Assembly (NCBI GenBank): GCA_937867645.1
Contig: CALMKE010000081.1
Coordinates: forward strand, 1-35,182
Direction: 5' to 3'
DNA from: an uncultured Gemmatimonadota bacterium
Lineage (GTDB): Bacteria > Gemmatimonadota > Gemmatimonadetes > Gemmatimonadales > Gemmatimonadaceae
Length of the DNA: 35,182 nt
This document shows, piece by piece, positions 32,044-35,182 of this stretch (its first letter is position 1; every line of letters starts with the position of its first letter). The notes below the pieces were generated by a model. It worked only from the letters and a program-made list of their open reading frames with translations, had not been told where the DNA came from and searched no databases. The position numbers and the translations under genes are program-made.

Positions 32044-33731
32044 GAGTAAGTCCCATGCCGGGGCAGCTTGCTGAGCCGGCAATGCTCATCGATGTGCCTG
32101 GACTCATTTCGGCATACTACGCCGGCATACCTGACGCTTCGGTACCCGGGCAACGGGTCGCGTTTGGCACATCCGGACATCGTGGCTCGGCGCTCGAGAC
32201 GTCTTTCAACGAATGGCATGTCCTGGCGATCAGTCAAGCCATCTGCCAGTACCGCAGGCGGCACAGCATCAGTGGTCCGTTGTTTCTCGGGATCGACACG
32301 CACGCGCTTTCAGGCCCGGCGTTCGCCAGCGCGCTGGAGGTGCTGGCGGCCAACGGCGTGGATGTCATGGTCGCGCAGAAAGATGAATACACGCCGACTC
32401 CAGCCGTCTCGCACGCGATTCTGACGTACAATCGTGGCCGCGATTCGGGACTCGCGGATGGCGTCGTCGTCACTCCCTCGCACAACCCTCCCGAAGATGG
32501 CGGTTTCAAGTACAACCCGCCGAATGGCGGCCCGGCGGATGCGAAAATCACGGCCTGGATCGAGGCGAAGGCCAACGGGTTTCTGCGGAACGGACTCGAG
32601 GGCGTAAAAAGAATTCCCTTCGAGAAGGCGCTGCGGGCAACCACGACGCACCGTCACGACTATCGCAGCGCCTACGTCAGCGACCTTGGAAACGTGATCG
32701 ACATGGACGCGATTCGCGGTGCAGGGATCGACATGGGTGTCGATCCCCTCGGCGGTGCCGGAGTCTCTTACTGGGGCGAGATCGCCGAGCGGTACGGCTT
32801 GAACCTCACCGTAGTGAATGAGGCTGTCGATCCGACATTTCGCTTCATGACGGTCGACCGGGACGGCCGCATTCGCATGGACCCTTCCTCGTCCTACGCG
32901 ATGCAGCGATTGATCGGTCTGAAAAATCGTTTCGACATTGCCTTTGCGTGTGATCCGGACCACGATCGGCATGGGATCGTCACCCACAGCTCGGGACTGC
33001 TGCCTCCGAACCACTATCTGTCAGTAGCGATTCACTATCTCCTCCGGAATCGGCCGAAGTGGGGCGGGGGAGCTGCCATAGGCAAGACCGTGGTGACCAC
33101 CGGGATGATCGACCGCGTGACCGCGAAGCTTGGCCGCAAGCTTTATGAGGTGCCGGTCGGCTTCAAGTGGTTTGTCGACGGACTGCTCGACGGCTCGCTT
33201 GGCTTTGGCGGCGAAGAGAGCGCGGGCGCATCCTTCCTGCGCCGCGACGGGACCGTCTGGACGACGGACAAGGACGGAATCGTCCCGGCTCTGCTGTCGG
33301 CGGAGATCACGGGGCGCATGGGCCGCGATCCTGGTGAACTGTACCGCGAGCTCACACAGGAGTTCGGCGAGCCTGCGTACGACCGGGTCGAGGCTCCGGC
33401 CACCCCGGAACAAAAAGACAGACTGTCACGTCTCTCGCCGGAGCAGGTTAAACGCACGAATCTCGCGGGCGAAAGGATCCAGGACACGATCACCCGCGCC
33501 CCCGGCAACCGCGCTCCCCTCGGCGGACTGAAGGTCACTACCGAGAACGGATGGTTCGCCGCGCGTCCCTCGGGGACTGAAGACATCTACAAGATCTATG
33601 GAGAGAGCTTTCGCGGAGAGGATCATCTCAGTGCTATTATGGAGGAAGCGCAGGCGATCGTCGACGAGACGCTCCTGGCTGGAGCTTGCGACCCGAACCG
33701 AAACGAGATTACGCGCGATGAACGACAGTAA
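32040..33731 (+). CDS. pgm: Phosphoglucomutase (alpha-D-glucose phosphate-specific)
   Basis: The 563-residue enzyme interconverts glucose-1-phosphate and glucose-6-phosphate. Motifs: VAFGTSGHRGSALETSFNEW, VVVTPSHNPPEDGG with the phosphoserine S147, the Mg-binding DPDHDRHG, the substrate loop GGEESAGASFLRRDG, and the phosphate-binding RPSGTEDIYKIYGES near the end. Length and order match the Pgm group of about 546 residues, with a slightly long C-terminus (after EEAQAIVDETLL). ATG 32040 overlaps the cusA stop; Met 32055 is possible. It is the only intact carbohydrate enzyme in the window, and its place behind a metal pump is unexplained, though Pgm genes occur in stress islands with Usp and ADH genes. 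No lesion is seen. Confidence 0.95.
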   Translation: MRVSPMPGQLAEPAMLIDVPGLISAYYAGIPDASVPGQRVAFGTSGHRGSALETSFNEWHVLAISQAICQYRRRHSISGPLFLGIDTHALSGPAFASALEVLAANGVDVMVAQKDEYTPTPAVSHAILTYNRGRDSGLADGVVVTPSHNPPEDGGFKYNPPNGGPADAKITAWIEAKANGFLRNGLEGVKRIPFEKALRATTTHRHDYRSAYVSDLGNVIDMDAIRGAGIDMGVDPLGGAGVSYWGEIAERYGLNLTVVNEAVDPTFRFMTVDRDGRIRMDPSSSYAMQRLIGLKNRFDIAFACDPDHDRHGIVTHSSGLLPPNHYLSVAIHYLLRNRPKWGGGAAIGKTVVTTGMIDRVTAKLGRKLYEVPVGFKWFVDGLLDGSLGFGGEESAGASFLRRDGTVWTTDKDGIVPALLSAEITGRMGRDPGELYRELTQEFGEPAYDRVEAPATPEQKDRLSRLSPEQVKRTNLAGERIQDTITRAPGNRAPLGGLKVTTENGWFAARPSGTEDIYKIYGESFRGEDHLSAIMEEAQAIVDETLLAGACDPNRNEITRDERQ

Positions 33732-33913
33732 GGACCGATCAGACCTGGATCCACGGCGACGGAAGCATCGAGTTCATCGCGAATACCATCCGGACGGGCG
33801 TCCCTGCGCCCAAGCAATATCCCTCAGCGATGCCCAGTTTTGCGAGTATGCTCAGCGACGATCAGATAAGCGCGGTTGCGGCGTACGTAAACTCCTTGTC
33901 ACAGAATCAGTAG
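33722..33913 (+). pseudogene. C-terminal fragment of a cytochrome c domain
   Basis: A frame overlapping the pgm stop, with no usable start codon, reads WIHGDGSIEFIANTIRTGVP, APKQYPSAMPSF and MLSDDQISAVAAYVNSLSQNQ, stopping at 33911-33913. The pattern W-x-HG, a variable loop, AMP(S/A)F with the axial methionine, then LSDDQI-AVAAYV is the ending of a class I cytochrome c, as in cbb3 oxidase subunits or c-type dehydrogenases. The heme-attachment CxxCH and everything before it are absent. It is therefore a leftover of a cytochrome gene that once preceded this site. It may mark a deletion next to pgm, or a chimeric join. Confidence 0.75.
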
Positions 33914-34080
33914 TGATGGAGCTGCGAGCAGCGTAATCTGCCGTCACGACGTCTGCCGGGCATCGGGCCGTCAAGCCGCGGGGCCCTGGGCGCGCCGCCA
34001 CCGGGCTATTTGCCAACTTGGGGAGCCGGCAGTTGGAGAATCAGAGCGGGTCATGCAACAGCGAGCTCACGGAGGAAGAG

Positions 34081-34128
34081 ATGACCCATGACATGTGGAT
34101 GTCCGGAGAAGGCGGGGACGCCGTGTGA
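34081..34128 (+). CDS. 15-codon reading frame (possible leader peptide) before the CDF gene
   Basis: ATG 34081 is preceded by a good ribosome-binding site, GGAGGAAGAG (34071-34080). The frame encodes MTHDMWMSGEGGDAV and stops in a GTGA overlap with the start of the cation exporter. The peptide has three Met, one His and two Asp in 15 residues. It may serve to load ribosomes onto the GTG start of the exporter (translational coupling) or act as a metal-responsive leader. There is no comparative evidence for either, and it may be incidental. Confidence 0.45.
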   Translation: MTHDMWMSGEGGDAV

Positions 34129-35015
34129 GCGAAACCCGGACCGTCAGTCCCGGCAGCAACTACCAGAAACGTCTCAAGCTGGTCTTCGCGATGACGGGGT
34201 TGTATCTGGTCGCGGAGGTCGTGGGGGGCATCGTCACGGGCAGTCTCGCGCTCCTGGCCGACGCCGGGCACATGTTCACCGATGTTGCCGGGCTTGGGCT
34301 GGCGCTTCTGGCCATTCGCTTCGCGGCACGGCCGGCGTCGCCGACGCGCACCTATGGATTTTATCGCGCCGAGATCCTTGCAGCGCTGGCGAACGCCGTC
34401 GCGCTGGTGCTGATCTCGCTCTACGTCCTGTACGAAGCCTATCAACGCTTTCGCGACCCGCCGGAGGTGGAAAGCGGCGCGATGCTCGTCGTGGCGGCTG
34501 TCGGCCTGGTGGTAAATGTCGTCGGCCTTCTTGTCCTGCGGCGCGGCGCCAACGCGAGCTTGAATCTGCGTGGCGCATACTTCGAGGTGCTATCCGACGC
34601 GCTCACCTCGGTTGGCGTCATCGTAGCCGCCATCATAATGATTACAACCGGCTGGTATTATGCCGATCCGATCCTTTCGGCCGGTATCGGTCTGTTCATT
34701 CTGCCGCGTACCTGGACGCTCATGCGCGAAGCTGTCGGAGTTCTTCTGGAAGGTACGCCCGCGGATGTGAATCTCGCCGCCATGCGCGAAGCCATTGCAG
34801 GGGTACCCGGTGTGACCGGCGTCCACGATCTGCACGTTTGGTCCCTGACCTCTGGCGTCAACGCCATGAGCGCTCACGTGGTGGTTCAGGACATGACGGG
34901 AGCCGCGGAGACGTTGGCCGCCGTTCACCGCCTGGCGACGACGGACCTGAAGCTCGCTCATGCCACGATTCAGATCGAACCGCCCGGTTGGGAAAAGAGC
35001 GAGACACATCTCTGA
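34125..35015 (+). CDS. czcD: Cation diffusion facilitator (CDF, CzcD/ZitB-like)
   Basis: The 296-residue protein (GTG 34125) has six membrane helices and a C-terminal cytoplasmic domain. Metal-site residues are visible: LLADAGHMFTDVAGLGLALL in helix 2 (HxxxD) and FEVLSDALTSVGVIVAAII in helix 5, with D at the ASDA-like position (LSDAL). The loop before helix 5 is short, and the tail ends in VTGVHDLHVWSLTSGVNAMS and THL. These are CDF exporters of Zn(II), Co(II) or Cd(II) driven by proton exchange. The start is embedded in the short upstream frame; an in-frame ATG at 34095 exists but overlaps it without its own ribosome site. It faces the P-type ATPase tail, converging at about 35020-35035. Confidence 0.92.
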   Translation: MSETRTVSPGSNYQKRLKLVFAMTGLYLVAEVVGGIVTGSLALLADAGHMFTDVAGLGLALLAIRFAARPASPTRTYGFYRAEILAALANAVALVLISLYVLYEAYQRFRDPPEVESGAMLVVAAVGLVVNVVGLLVLRRGANASLNLRGAYFEVLSDALTSVGVIVAAIIMITTGWYYADPILSAGIGLFILPRTWTLMREAVGVLLEGTPADVNLAAMREAIAGVPGVTGVHDLHVWSLTSGVNAMSAHVVVQDMTGAAETLAAVHRLATTDLKLAHATIQIEPPGWEKSETHL

Positions 35016-35035
35016 TATAGCATCCTGCCCCAGGG

Positions 35036-35182
35036 TTACGCCGAGGGCCGATCATCCAGCCGCATGCGCAGCAGTTTCACCGAATTGAGGAATACCAGTA
35101 TGTCCGGCCCCAGGTGGATGACGGCGGCCTCGATCGGACCTATGAGCTTGAGCAATGCCGCGGTGATTCCCAGCACATGGAC
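35036..35182 (-). CDS. Heavy-metal P-type ATPase, C-terminal end (partial)
   Basis: The 48-residue tail on the minus strand begins at the window edge: VHVLGITAALLKLIGPIEAA, VIHLGPDILVFLNSVKLLRM, RLDDRPSA, stop at 35036-35038. The closing helix with HLGPDILVFLNSVKLLR is the standard end of P1B heavy-metal ATPases (Cu, Zn/Cd/Co groups), where the HxGxxxVxxNSxxLLR motif follows the last membrane span. The rest lies outside the window, so the metal is unknown. It is convergent with the CDF gene across about 20 bp. It is probably intact; the truncated CPH-type ATPase at 8558-11011 is a different gene. Confidence 0.9.
   Translation of the reverse strand, partial: VHVLGITAALLKLIGPIEAAVIHLGPDILVFLNSVKLLRMRLDDRPSA

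Noticed and set aside
1-35182. Mobile element, integrase, attachment sites, tRNA or rRNA
   Set aside because: No transposase or integrase protein, terminal inverted repeats or RNA gene signatures could be recognised on either strand, so transfer of parts of the region is suggested only by codon use and junctions.

Overview
This is a high-GC window from a Gram-negative (diderm) bacterium. The diderm call rests on outer-membrane CopB, a second outer-membrane barrel, a CusC-like channel and several lipoprotein signal peptides. The long chain of overlapping copper-protein genes and the Met-rich secreted proteins would suit Gemmatimonadota or a relative, but that placement is inference. No rRNA, tRNA, CRISPR array, transposase or integrase was seen. 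Almost everything concerns copper or heavy-metal handling, general stress survival, or sugar-phosphate and nucleotide salvage.

Layout. (1) 1-2.9 kb: a small metal-associated set with two HMA-fold proteins (one without its CxxC), two DUF2933-type small membrane proteins, an isoprenylcysteine methyltransferase-like membrane enzyme and a frameshifted tandem universal stress protein. (2) 2.9-8.5 kb: a decayed alcohol dehydrogenase tail on the minus strand, then a plus-strand cassette of phospholipase D/cardiolipin synthase, a possible PD-(D/E)xK-fold protein, AMP/thymidine phosphorylase, ribose-phosphate pyrophosphokinase and a lycopene-cyclase-like membrane protein. (3) 8.5-11.0 kb: a cyclopropane-fatty-acid synthase and a CPH-type copper ATPase, joined tail to tail with both 3' ends missing. 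(4) 11.2-14.9 kb: UbiB/ABC1 kinase, a Tat-type multicopper oxidase and a DUF302 protein, with visibly less GC-biased codon use.

(5) 15.0-26.8 kb: the centrepiece. A divergent promoter with two identical 13-bp direct repeats separates a minus-strand barrel gene from an eleven-gene plus-strand copper operon whose genes mostly overlap by a few bases. In order: a novel Met-containing secreted protein, a Met-rich repeat lipoprotein, CopA oxidase, CopB, a DUF305 lipoprotein (frameshifted), a DUF4396 membrane protein, a SnoaL/DUF4440-like protein, a DUF4198 protein, a BlaI-family repressor, an M56 (BlaR1-type) membrane protease with a Cys/His-rich tail, and a CopC-CopD fusion. My reading is a copper-detoxification operon controlled by its own protease-repressor relay, in place of the usual CopRS or CueR.

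(6) 26.9-28.3 kb: a DUF305 lipoprotein and a 16-cysteine Csp-type copper-storage protein, divergent from a small secreted protein. (7) 28.4-32.0 kb: a broken Cus-type efflux locus. cusC is cut short and joined directly to a 5'-truncated cusA, cusB is absent, and cusA carries three further frameshifts. (8) 32.0-35.2 kb: phosphoglucomutase, a cytochrome c tail fragment, a CDF metal exporter preceded by a 15-codon reading frame, and the C-terminal end of another metal P-type ATPase at the right edge.

The window holds an unusual number of 1-bp indels, nearly all in short homopolymers, and several clean truncation junctions. Either the metal island is decaying in nature or the assembly carries indel errors and collapsed joins. 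The sequence alone cannot decide which.
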